A stretch of 64,000 nucleotides of DNA, taken from the NCBI RefSeq assembly GCF_036324505.1, contig NC_086370.1:9162512-9226511 (forward strand). The letters are read 5' to 3'. The stretch comes from Eleginops maclovinus. Lineage: Eukaryota > Chordata > Actinopteri > Perciformes > Eleginopidae. Of this stretch, positions 13,501 through 23,594 are shown in pieces. Each line of letters begins with the position of its first letter. Position 1 is the stretch's first letter. The position numbers and the translations under genes are program-made. The notes below the pieces were generated by a model that saw only the letters and a list, made by a program, of their open reading frames with translations, ran no database searches and was not told where the DNA came from.

Positions 13501-16500
13501 ACTTTCATTGAATTTTGAGTGGTTAAGTGTACTTTGTAAGACCCATGGTGTCAAAATGGGATACCCTAGATTATGTTCATCCATCAGATAGTACACGTCC
13601 TAATTTTAATTTTGGGATATATTTTCAGCATCTTGTCTTTGTATATTCACTGCAGTTTTTCATTTAAACCTGTAGACTGAGACTGTTTACAGCCTAATAG
13701 GGGGATAAATGTAATGATGATTAATGGTTTTTGTGTTAATATTAGAGCAGTTAAAACAGACCGGTTAAATTTGACTGAGAACACCAAAGTAAGGTTGGAG
13801 AAACAAACACAACAATGTCATTTATTTATTTCCTAGGAATATTACCCCCTCCCTTAGGTTCCATATTTGATATAATTTGACTGTCGTAATATAGCACCAT
13901 AGGCAAGAAACTTTTGTTCTATGTGTTTTTTATGTCATTTGGGTCACAATATTTAGAAATTCAAATGTTAATAAGATATACGTATTTGTGTTAGTTTTCA
14001 CATCTATAAAGTGAATACAAACTGTAGACGTCTTGCTTCAAATCTCTAGATGGAATTGGTAGCATTTATCAGTGTTGTGGCCTTGATATTACAAAAGAAA
14101 AAAACTAAAAGCATGAGCAACTCGTCCTGAGTGATTATTGTGGAACTTCTCTCTCTGAACAGGACCAGTCAATGAGCCTCCTCTCAGTCCATATGGGTTT
14201 GGATGGCGTCTGCCAGCAAAGGAAAACCCCTCACAGCCTGAGCGACTTGGAGCAGCAGGAAGAGTTCCTGACCACAAGAGGGCGCTGTGTTACCCTGGTG
14301 AGAGTGACGCAAATCAAAAGCTCTTATTAGAAATATAGCTGTTTTCATTTATCACAGAAAGGAGTTTTGCCTAAATATTGTGAATTAAAATCCTCTCAGA
14401 GTGGGAAGCCTGAGCTGCAGTCCATGGAGGGAACGCTGGAGAGGAAACACAAGCTGCAGCTGGGGGGAAAGAGGGTAAGAAAGGCTTTATGTTTTCAGAC
14501 AGCGCGGTCAGCAGATGTAAAGCTCGCAGTCAGCAGCAGTCAGCTCTTATCTTATTTTCTCAGGCTGCCTCCAGAGGATGGAACTCGTACCATGCCGTCC
14601 TATACAGACACACCTTATGCTTCTACCAGGATAGGAAGGATACACTGAGGGTAAGCAGAAAAAAATGACGACAATAAAAGCCCAGAGGAACAGAAAATGA
14701 TGAATAATTGAACTGGATAAGTCAATGATGATCACTCTCTGCTATTCTGCAGAGCTCTGTATGCGGCCTGCCGCTCAACCTCCTTGGAGCGGAGTGCTCC
14801 CCTGCACCAGACTACACCAAGAAACCCAACTGCTTCAGACTGCGGTAAAACTTCAATAACCCCTGCATATTCACAGAAGAAAAAAAACAACATTTGACAA
14901 AGAAATAAACCCAAAAGTTAGAAATGAGTTCCCAAACACCTGCAAAAACAACTTTTGAGCACCGGACCTTTTGTAATCCTAATAAATTAGGCTAGGCGTC
15001 TCATGAAGTAAGTGTGCAAAGTGTTTTTCTGTACTTGATAACTAACTGAAAATAAAAGAACAACAGACAAAAATACAATGTAGATAACTGCACCTTGAAG
15101 TCCAAAACACTCTAAAAAAGGTCTCCACGGTCTTGCAAAATGTTTTCCCTTCGTCTGGCTTTGTAATACAATATGCCATGATCATCACCCTTCACCCTTA
15201 CCTGTACATACATACAATTACTCTGAAAAAAATACATAGCTTCCTTCGGAATACTGAATACGAGTGTAAAGTTGTAAACCTTGTCTTTGTGGCCCTCAGG
15301 CTCCGCGATGGCTCCGAATATCTGCTCAATGCCTCCTCACGCTTTCTGATGAAGAAATGGATGATGAAAATACAGGCAAACACAGGTAAGCATTTTATTT
15401 TAAAGCAAACGTTCGCTAATCCTGACGTGATGTGAGAGTTATGTGCTTAAATTATTTTATCTTCTGAAAAAGGTCGCAGTGAGACTTCATTCTCAAGATT
15501 CCTGGCTGATCAAGACCTCCCTAACTCCTCGTAAGATTTACAATTCAACAACCTCCAACCCTTGATTAAAAAGGATGCTTCTGATCTTTACAATAATGTT
15601 TTGGTTCCCTCCCACCGCCCAGAAAGCCTTTCTGCTCCCATTGTAATGGCCGCGCCACATGCCAGTGCTCCTCCCGCCATGAGGTCACGTCCACGTTCCC
15701 CAGGCGCAAAACCCAGGGCACCGCCCAGACTAAAGAGATAGTCGTCCTCACCCGAGAGTTCGGTCACATGACGCAGGGTCATCTCAAGAGTGTGGATGAG
15801 CAGTCCACCGGCTCACAGGGAGGCTGCAGTGGTAAGACATACAAGCCCCGCCCTCCATTGTTGGACTCTGAATGATCCCTCTGGTGGTTAGAGGATGCAA
15901 CTAGTTATTAATTAAACAGGGTTATGATGCATTTTTCTTATAATGATTTTATTAAAGCAAGTTGCTTGCTTCTTTACTCTTGATGCTACATTTTATTCAG
16001 TTTTATTGTGTCTGCTATCAAGCTCTCCAACCATGAAAGAAAATAGGGAAAATATGTTGCAGTTCTATTATGTTCCACTAAGAGGAGCTAAGGTATTGTC
16101 TCAGCTATTAAACAACTGGAGTATCAAAGAGAAGCTCACATCTGTTATAACAGTTATAACAAATCTGTATTTTAAAATGACATGTATGTACAATAATATT
16201 TATCATTCTATGTTTACCTCTTATCAACATAAAATTAACAAATGTAAAAATACACAAGACACATGAGAATAAAACAAACAAATGACCAGCTCAGACACAA
16301 AAAGCACATATGCATCCAGAATATGAACACAACTTGAAATGTCCAGATTCAGTTGAGGATCAGAAATGGATATGTAGTTTGATAAGGCCGAAAACAACGG
16401 CTGGAAAACTAATTTCCGCTCTCTCAGATTAACCCGTTGCATGCTGGCCTGTTTTAATGAGGAAGTCAAAGTGTTCTTGGAGTGACTCAATCCTAATGTT

Positions 16501-16994
16501 CTGTGCCTCTCCAGATGATGATGAAGACACTTTAACGCAGTCACTGACTCACAGGCTGTCTGGAGCATCCAGAGCCAACACCTCTTCCTCCCCCCCTCTC
16601 CCGTGTGGCGGTGAGGACTGGCTCAGCAACAAGCGTCGCTCCCACTCCTTCACGTCAGGTTAGTCATTAAAGGATCCACTGCTGAGAATCATAAACAGCT
16701 GTTGTTTTTACTGTCCTAACTTTCACTACACTGTTTTTCTTTTTAGCAACTTTTCAGAAGATCAAACCCGTGGTGCACCCCCCTGCAGGCAGAGGCCCGG
16801 AGAGAGGCTCCAACTACTGTGTGACTCTTGTAGTTGGAGACAAGTCGTCAGACTCTGAGCCCCCGCTGATGGCTACAGCCGGGTGGCAGCAGGACCCCCA
16901 TCAGGACTCGGCTCTGAGGAGCTACTCCAGCCTGCCGCGGCCACGCAACAACAAGTCCGTCTTCAAAAAGTTCTTCGGGAAAAAGGACCTCTGA
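1285..16994 (+). CDS. Spectrin-repeat / beta-spectrin-type PH domain protein (3' part, 23 exons)
   Basis: Exons joined by reading frame and GT/AG borders: 1285-1430, 1582-1678, 2156-2305, 2548-2697, 3329-3585, 4636-4771, 4977-5171, 5596-5748, 6630-6847, 7138-7321, 7406-7561, 8210-8590, 8759-8878, 10912-12828, 14163-14297, 14400-14474, 14564-14650, 14753-14844, 15300-15385, 15473-15530, 15623-15831, 16515-16658, 16747-16994. The phases all match and the sum is 5394 nt (1797 codons plus TGA). Counting from 1285, residues about 70-614 are alpha-helical heptad sequence of spectrin-repeat type, 615-781 a linker, 782-1420 a disordered region, 1466-1579 a PH domain close to that of beta-spectrins, and 1580-1797 a cysteine-containing, Ser/Pro-rich and finally basic tail. 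A PH domain after spectrin repeats suggests a membrane-associated cytoskeletal scaffold; this is inference. No actin-binding CH domains are visible, but the N-terminus is outside the window. It might be a divergent beta-spectrin relative or an unnamed family. The overall gene is certain; the first exon and the name are not. Confidence 0.85.
1451..1500 (+). repeat. (CT)25 microsatellite
   Basis: An uninterrupted CT dinucleotide run, lying in the intron just 80 bases upstream of the 1582 acceptor. It may lengthen the polypyrimidine context of that splice site. Confidence 0.97.
1582..7561 (+). CDS. Spectrin-repeat exons of the unnamed spectrin/PH gene
   Basis: Ten small exons (97 to 257 nt) with most borders in phase 0 encode long amphipathic helices. 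They carry the tryptophan at helix starts typical of spectrin repeats (LSWLKDNV, LEAWLESVE, LQGWTELGR, ISWTEDTR, LGWISVHWR). Several exons are close to 150 nt, about half a repeat. By helix count there is room for roughly four to five repeats. The intervening introns are short (84 bp to about 1 kb). I see no frameshift or stop in any of them. Confidence 0.85.
6191..6240 (+). repeat. Interrupted (CA)n microsatellite
   Basis: CA dinucleotides with several CCC interruptions, in the intron between the exons ending at 5748 and starting at 6630. Confidence 0.95.
7562..8209 (+). other. Intron of the spectrin-like gene, AT-rich
   Basis: Starts with gtacat after the exon ending at 7561 and ends with a ttcatacag acceptor. 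It is AT-rich, and no repeat family or coding segment could be recognised inside it. Confidence 0.75.
8210..8878 (+). CDS. Two linker exons between spectrin repeats and the large exon
   Basis: 8210-8590 (381 nt) is acidic and Pro/Ser-rich. Near its end it has a short hydrophobic segment (GGTVNLILSFGGQ) that could form a strand. 8759-8878 (120 nt) is basic and aromatic, with TFWRRCQGLLENTFGSLKRK. Both are phase 0 at each end, so the second could be skipped without losing frame. The large exon continues the sense with STYLHVKDNNLA. Confidence 0.75.
8879..10911 (+). other. 2-kb intron of the spectrin-like gene
   Basis: AT-rich. It contains a possible 36-bp in-frame microexon at 8995-9030 (see findings) but no other coding signal. 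The acceptor before 10912 is tctctttctag. Confidence 0.7.
10912..12828 (+). CDS. Giant 639-codon exon encoding a disordered linker
   Basis: A single 1917-nt exon, phase 0 at both ends, flanked by tctctttctag and gtgagg. The product is low in hydrophobic residues and rich in Ser, Thr, Pro and Glu. Visible parts in order: a conserved-looking start (STYLHVKDNNLAVAPVYES), a poly-Ser stretch, a polybasic block (GKKRKRKRDARRH, about 11131-11169), a Tyr-rich segment, a long Ser/Thr/Pro region, a 21-bp repeat encoding PTTEPSA units, a Glu run, a motif with IWNQTTNYRQSICSDIMY, and a final Glu-rich stretch. The large size of this exon between spectrin repeats and a PH domain is unusual for beta-spectrins, whose linkers are shorter. 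Confidence 0.9.
12238..12300 (+). repeat. 21-bp coding minisatellite (about 3 copies)
   Basis: The unit ccaaccacagagccatcgg(c/a)t repeats at 12238, 12259 and, degraded, 12280. It encodes PTTEPSA, PTTEPSD and PSTELET inside the disordered linker. Copy number may vary between individuals. Confidence 0.85.
12829..14162 (+). other. 1.3-kb intron of the spectrin-like gene
   Basis: Begins with gtgagg and ends ctctctgaacag. An alternative read-through of the donor would reach a TGA at 12847 and truncate the protein before the PH domain, adding six residues (VRFEIL). No repeat or other gene was recognised. Confidence 0.7.
14400..15385 (+). CDS. PH domain exons (beta-spectrin type)
   Basis: Four exons (14400-14474, 14564-14650, 14753-14844, 15300-15385). 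They encode MEGTLERKHKL, then WNSYHAVLYRHTLCFYQDRK, a variable loop, then KKPNCFRLRLRDGSEYLLNA and finally a C-terminal helix with MKKWMMKIQ. This matches the beta-spectrin PH pattern of MEG-L-RK(H), WH/Y..L, FYKD, YKKK-HVFKLRL-DG-EYLF, and the W of the terminal helix. The basic residues of the first loops (K, R, K in ERKHKLQLGGKR) would allow phosphoinositide binding. That follows from the family and is not shown here. Confidence 0.9.
15473..16994 (+). CDS. C-terminal tail exons of the spectrin/PH gene
   Basis: Four exons (15473-15530, 15623-15831, 16515-16658, 16747-16994) follow the PH domain. They contain a cysteine cluster FCSHCNGRATCQC (15630-15668), a Ser/Thr-rich acidic stretch, a segment NYCVTLVVGDKSSDSE that could form a strand, and a final basic amphipathic end SVFKKFFGKKDL before TGA. 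The tail is longer than that of most beta-spectrins and I do not recognise it. Confidence 0.85.
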
Positions 16995-17486
16995 GTTTTT
17001 ACTTACAAATTGTTCCTAATGTGCAGTGCACACAAAAAAACGCCACTACTGACTATATTTATGATGGGAAGAGCTACCACGGTTTTATGTTTGATGTGTT
17101 TTGTCTTATAAATCATAAGTATTTTCTATGAGTTATTGTTTTTTCTTGTCACATAAAAGGAACAATACTGTGTGAGTGTGCACTGCGTAGTTGAAGATTT
17201 GATTTATTGAAACACGTTTTCTCAACAATCTTATTTCCTTTTCTATTTTTTCTGGATTGTTGTGTATTAAGTAAAGCATACTGCTCAGTAGAGAATCAGT
17301 TTAGAAACTACATAAAAGAATAATCACAGTGAGTATTAGTATCAAAATATCCTGAACTCATGACACTAACATGTACAGCGTGTGGTGCACCAATATTTCT
17401 TTCTTTTTTTATCAGCAGTTTGATACTGCCAGAGCTTGTTTGATTTTAACACTTTTGAAATACAAATTGTAACAAAGACTATTCAT

Positions 17487-17492
17487 AATAAA
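17487..17492 (+). terminator. Poly(A) signal of the spectrin-like gene
   Basis: AATAAA about 490 nt after the TGA at 16994, followed within 30 nt by a GT-rich stretch (gttgctttgtctgtg) of the kind that forms a downstream element. Confidence 0.6.
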
Positions 17493-18582
17493 ACAATGAA
17501 AACCAATGAGTTGCTTTGTCTGTGATAATGCATGAATGATATTTATTTTTCATACAGTTTCATGCAAAATGTGTTATTCAAGCTTTGTTGTCCTCTCTTG
17601 AGGCTTTGAAGAGAATGGGGATTAGATGAAGAGAGAGATTAAAGGCCAGGCCAGGCTAAGAACATCTTCACATCATTAGCCGTCTTTTTGCATATTAAAA
17701 ACCCGCCACTGTTCAAAGACGTGATTCACACACATCCATAATCAACAATATTTATGCTGAGAACCCAAACATTCTCTGCAGACATGGCTGCATAATGAGT
17801 TATATGCATAAAGAATTTGCAAAACACTTCTGTTTAGCATTACAAAATATTCAGCGATTCCGTTCATGATATGTGAAGGACAAATTAGATTAGAGATTAC
17901 AGCAGAGAGGGAAACGGGGTACTCAGTGCTGATTTAAAAATATTTTTGGAGGATTTATAGCTGCTCTGCAGAAAAAGTAAGAACTGTGTCGCTTGCACGT
18001 ACAAACAGTAAACAGGTTACGATGTGAGCTGTTTGCATGCACCAGGTTTTATGAGAATTGAAGTCGGAGCATTGGAAGTGTGCTGTTAAAATGTCGGCAC
18101 TGTCCAGATTTGAAATGTCTTCCGAAATAAAGGGCCGAAATCAGTTGAGCAGTAATCGTTGAAAGCATTTTTCAGTTCATTGTGTGTAGGCAGCTGATTC
18201 GTCATTTTTCTACGTTAGAACTGAAAATAGTTCAACTGTGTGTGATGTTGAAGATAAAAGCATTTGAAGTGTTATTTAAAGAGTGTTAGTTGTGCTGGTA
18301 TTTTAAAGGATGTGCACTGTTAGTACTGGTTGGTATATAAGCAGTGACGGTTGAATGTTCTCATTATAAAATACACCATGCAACGCACCTTCACATCAGA
18401 CAGTAAACAATGTGGTCGGCATGTTATACATGCTGCAGTAGAGAAGAAACATTCAATCAGTTTACTAAAAAACAACATATTAATACGCCATGTTAAAATA
18501 CAATGGTACAGGAAATGGTGGTTGATTTTACCATCAACGTATACTTAAAGGAAACGAAGCGATTATGCAGAATGGCCCTTTT

Positions 18583-18690
18583 TCATGATAAGATAAGATG
18601 GACCTCTATTTATCCCTATGGCGAAATTCAGGAGTTTAAAGCAGCAACAGGGTGAGAGTGAAAAACAGGACAGTACAGATACTTGGATAA
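18583..18690 (+). repeat. Teleost interspersed repeat fragment
   Basis: The string gataagatggacctctattt followed by a gcgaaattcaggag segment and gcagcaacagggt resembles a dispersed repeat often seen in fish genomes (gatagacctttattgatccc...gaaattcaggtg). The ends were not resolved and the class is not assigned. Confidence 0.45.
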
Positions 18691-21600
18691 TACAATTAAA
18701 AATAACATAATAAGTAACTGTTAAAACGAGATATCGCAACAAGGTGAAACGCTGATCATTGGATTGAACATATATACATATTTGAGTTATTAAATATATT
18801 TACATGTATGTGTGCAGATGGAGTGCAGGTCAAAGCCATTTGTACAAACAGTGCAGATTTTATGTATGTACAGTACGGGTCACTTTTAACTGGTTACATG
18901 GTAAGCCCTTGGTATACATATAATAATATACTTTATATCACTGAATTAAGTGATCTGAAATATAGAGAAAGGATGCATGTGTTCACCAATATAATATATC
19001 AGCCGGTTTGGCAAATGTTATTGTCTGGTCATCTTAACCTATTATAATAATCATGATTTATGAGTTAAGTTATATATTGTATTTAATTTGAATCTGCAAA
19101 ATAGCAAACATTAAAAGTAATAGTAGAATATACATACAAATAAATTACAAGCCCCTTAAAAGTTTCATTTAAGAAAGCACTTACCTTACAGCACTCCTAA
19201 TCTGTAACATGCGTTCATGAGGAAAGTGCATCTACTTCCCATTACCCACCAGTCTAACTCAGAACCACAGCAAAGCAGCACTATCACAAATGTAAAAAAA
19301 AAAAAGAGTTCTGGCACAACCACTGCAACACCTCTCAGTTCATATCACACTGCCAAAAGTCACAGTATGGTCTTGGCACGCGTGTATGCATACACACATG
19401 CACACCACCCCTACAGTAGCATATGGAATGGAAACAGCTCTGCGTTTGTGGTGAAAATTTGTCAAAAGCGTCCAGCAGGGGCATTAATCATGGCAGGTCA
19501 GCAATCTGTGAATCATTATCCAGACTCTATAGAGCACACTGTATGACTCAGCCTCTCACTATAAAATATACCCAAAGTTTGTTCACTTAGTATAGAAAAT
19601 CCCATGTTCCACTGCATTGATCTGTGTCTTATTACTGTAGACAAGTTAATAATCCGGGGTATGATTGGCAAATCCACATAGTTGCTGCATGTACATATGG
19701 CACCTATTTTCCTCATTGCATGGAGCACAAACATTTGGGTTTTTCCCACAATAAAAACATTTTTGTGAGTTTTCCCTCTCCGTCAAGTTTGGAATGACAG
19801 CCACATCCTTCGCGGCCCTGAGGGATGCCCCATTGGCCGATCTTTGTGTCCTCTCTGTGGCCTCTGACCTCCATATCATCGGCTGACAACCCCCTGCTTC
19901 TCTTACAGCTGTTGGGGGTAGGTGGGGGGTCATTCCTCCCCTCTAGAGACAGTGCAGTTGTGTGTCACCACACTGGAGGCTTCCTCTCTAAATATGGGAT
20001 TTAAATGTGGTTGGGCGATGGAAAAGGCCACCTCAAAACACACACACTTCTCCACGCTTCGGTTGTATCCTTTTCCTATGTCTACCCACTCATAACGGCC
20101 TACATGACATCTCCTACCGAAGGTGAGGCAACATTTTGTTATGTAGCCAAATAAGAAGTGACTCACCGGGGGTTACCACATTCATTCAAAGAGATCCGGA
20201 GATCACAAGGAACCATGAAGGCAGTGTAACAGGAGAATGATGTCCTCGGGCCTCGACCCCTCTCCTGCTGTTGATGGAATATAGTCCTCTGGAAGGATGC
20301 ATGATTCTGTACACATCCCACATTTCTACAGATTTACACGTATCATAATAGACTCTTTCTATCTTTTTGTGAAAAGGAAAAGAAAGGAAGAGAGTTGTTG
20401 AAATCACACAAAAATGTTACTCTTTTAATTTCAATCCTGTTCTATTCTGAGCTTTGATCCCGGGTTTAAAGGGAAGTCTTGCTGAGGGGTGTGCTAGTGG
20501 CCCAGATACACACTCTGAAACAGGATACTGTCGGCCTCCGGACCAGGGGAGCCTGTGAAAGTGATGTAATGGGACGAGTGGTTGAGGAATCATCGGTGGT
20601 GGGCAGAAGGGTGGAATAGTGGTTAGAAAGTCAGATCAAATGGCTTAATTTCCACAGCCTTCATATCGCACTCATTATTAACTGCCCACCTATCATGACC
20701 TGCAGACCTTAGATTTGCCCATTAGCACAATGAGCTGAATTATGACTCAATTACAGGTTTCTGGGAACATACTGATGCCTGTGGGTCTTACAAAGCAAGC
20801 GTCACACACTGTGATAAGTCACATACCCAATGCATGCTGAGGAGTTACATTGTTTTAAGCTTTGCTATGTGCAAGCTTTGGCACTGAGAAATGTGACCGC
20901 AGTGAGGCTAAGAAGCTTTAGCTCCTGGTCTTTGAAATAAATCAAACGGTCATCTTGGGAAATAAACTGTGAGTTTGAAATCCGGCTTTGGGAAAGCCCG
21001 AGCATCTCCCACGTGTTCTTTGGATAACATGTCAACATTTCCATTGGCTGTGTTTGGCATTTTGGCTGAAGGCTTGTTGGACAATATTTCATGAGACTTT
21101 GCCCCTCCACACTGTCATTGTGCCTCCTGGGCTGGTTCCACAAAGTGCAATAACTAGAGAGCAATGTTCTCATCAAAACACCAGCTCCTCACCCATCCAC
21201 CCTCCACCCCCACTCCCACCAGAGGCTTCCTTTTGTCCTGGATTGTTGGTAAGCTCCTTGCATTTCTGTGTCCTCCCTGTGTGGAGGGATAAAGGCTATC
21301 ATCTGTCCCGCAGATTCGGTGTGAATGCATCTCTGCGATATGGATATTAATTCACTTCTTATTCATTAAAGCTATTCTCTAAGGCTTACATCACATCAAT
21401 ACAGTCATGTCCCCTGACGGAGGATCCAATTGTTACAGTTCCACAGTGGTTATACATCAAAAAGCTGGCGTTTAAAATGTCGAACAGCAAGTCGACCGTA
21501 TGTCTTGAAAATGTTACGGTAAAATATAGAATTTAAACACACCCTTTTTTTAATGGAAAGGGTTTCTCTTGTGAATGATTTAAATCTATTGCAGTCCTTG

Positions 21601-22936
21601 TTTTCAATATGTGAAAAATTGATGTGGCCAATTTAGTTATTAGAGCAGTATTATTGAGCTAAAATCAACCCTTTTTACAAAAACATTTGAGTATTTCTCA
21701 ATTTTCTGTGACTCCAAGTACAAGAAATCAAGTTAGAAAGAAAAACTGCTTGATAGATTTATAAAACTGCTAAGTTTCCTTATCCTGTAATGTGTTGTAT
21801 AGGTTTGCATGTAAATGGTCTGCAAAGACTTGAATCCCAAAGTTCCCTCAAGAGGGAGTTCTCTCCAATCCCAATATGGCTGCTAAACACATAATATCAC
21901 ATGAAATGCTGCCACACACACTCCCTTTACTTGGTGAAATTGGCAAGTCATTGTCACTGTTACATAACCCGTCTGCTGCCATGCTGCCATGTTGCAGGGA
22001 GGTGGAAGATTTCCTCCTGCTGCTTCAGCACCACCGCGCTCGCTCCACCATCATGAACCATACCATCACCTCTAATCAACCGTCAAGTCTGGCCTGTGCC
22101 ATAACAACGCTACATCACAGCTCCATGTTATTTCCAACATACGACGGTGTTGACTTTAAGGCCATTTCAGTGTCTGTCAATGGCAGTTTATCCAGCGGAG
22201 CGTCAGCTCTGGCCTCAGAACAGATGCTGGCACAGCGGCAGGTCTGACGCAGATCACAGCTGGCAGCTCTCTCTGCAGCCGGACTGACAGGTTACATCAG
22301 TTACACAAGCAGCATTAGAAAAACAAGCCAAAAAAGCCTTCCATGTAGTTTCACTTTGAAATGACCTGAAGAGGCTTCAGTTTTGAAAACAAGTATCTTC
22401 TGCCAGCGGATTTCTATGAAAATCCTCAAAACGACTGCCAGACTCTGGAGCTCCTGCTGAGTCAGTGAAATTCTATTTACAGCGAGTCTTTCTGCAGACC
22501 TTGAAAGCTCTTGAGCTACTTTAGACACTAAAACTTTCCTGACCTAAAATACCTACATTTATTTAGAATATAGCCATCAAAAAGCATTAACCTTTTCATC
22601 TGTTTGTTGACATAGAGCTTCAATCCTCATCACATTTGACAGCATGTCTCATTCCATAGCTGTAAACCCCTGCTCTTCTGAGCATTGGTATTTGTATAAA
22701 TCCTTTATAAAAGCACTTTGACGACCAGTGAAAATATTCAGCCTTAACTGTAATCTGACTGCAAATGGAGAGAAATGCCATTAACTCCCAGGATAGAGCA
22801 TGAAATCCCTGAAAGAATATTTATTTGTACTGCTGATTAATACAACAAAATTAAAGCTTATCACAACTCTGTGAACATGTGTTCTTTTTTTTTAGATAAA
22901 GGAGAAGAATACCAGAGGAAACCAGGAAAAGACCTG

Positions 22937-22942
22937 TTTATT
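22937..22942 (-). terminator. Candidate poly(A) signal for ntpcr
   Basis: AATAAA on the - strand (TTTATT on +), about 650 nt downstream of the ntpcr stop at 23595. No nearer canonical signal was noticed, though a variant signal closer to the stop is possible. Confidence 0.3.
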
Positions 22943-23594
22943 TTTCAATTTCTTTTCTTCATGATGGATGAATAAACTATGAAAGGATTGGACATAGTTG
23001 CACCATTAAATATGAATTGATTTCCAATGAGTGCATCCTCAGGTTGACCAGACAAACACAAGCTAGGGGTTAAATAGCAAATAGCTGAATGAATAAAAAG
23101 GGGCACAGCCGTTTTAACCCCTTCATACAAAACAAATAAAATTCACCACATGTCCTGGTGGGCAAATAAATATTACAATCTAATAAATGAGAAATGCCTG
23201 CGGTAATCCCAATAACACTCGCAGCTGAATTAAAAATGAAGCCGAGCTGTTATGAGGACTAGCAGTCTTTGGGATATTTACACACTATCTGAACAATTCC
23301 CCCGCTGTTTTCCATCTCACAATCAATTATTCAGCGTGCAATCCATTTTGAGGCTGTAGTAGCATGAAGAAAAGGAATTGTGTACATAAATACATGTATG
23401 TGACACACTAACTCCTGCAGCAGCTCCCTATGCCCCTCCGGTTAGGTCAAAACCCGGTTATGAAGCGTGCGTAGATTCACTCAACTGTCTGGATGTGTGT
23501 GCTCCACATGCATGCACTAATAAGAGTTGCTGTCAGCACAAAAAAAATGCACGAGAGGAGCATCTTTCCTTTATCGTGGCTCTGAATCTCCATA

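Larger units (their letters stand above)
17500..23594. other. Intergenic region between two convergent genes
   Basis: About 6 kb separate the 3' end of the + strand spectrin-like gene from the 3' end of the - strand ntpcr gene. Open frames up to about 120 codons exist (for example 21876-22247 on +, 20865-21176 on -), but they lack splice signals, a plausible domain or compositional bias. Apart from the repeat fragment near 18583 I recognise nothing in it. Confidence 0.6.

Noticed and set aside
16977..16991. KKDL C-terminus as an ER retention signal
   Set aside because: The protein has spectrin repeats and a PH domain, which act in the cytosol, and the motif is not KDEL or KKxx in the required form.
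21876..22247. 123-codon ATG frame in the intergenic region
   Set aside because: No recognisable domain, no splice or poly(A) context, and ordinary composition; length is compatible with chance.
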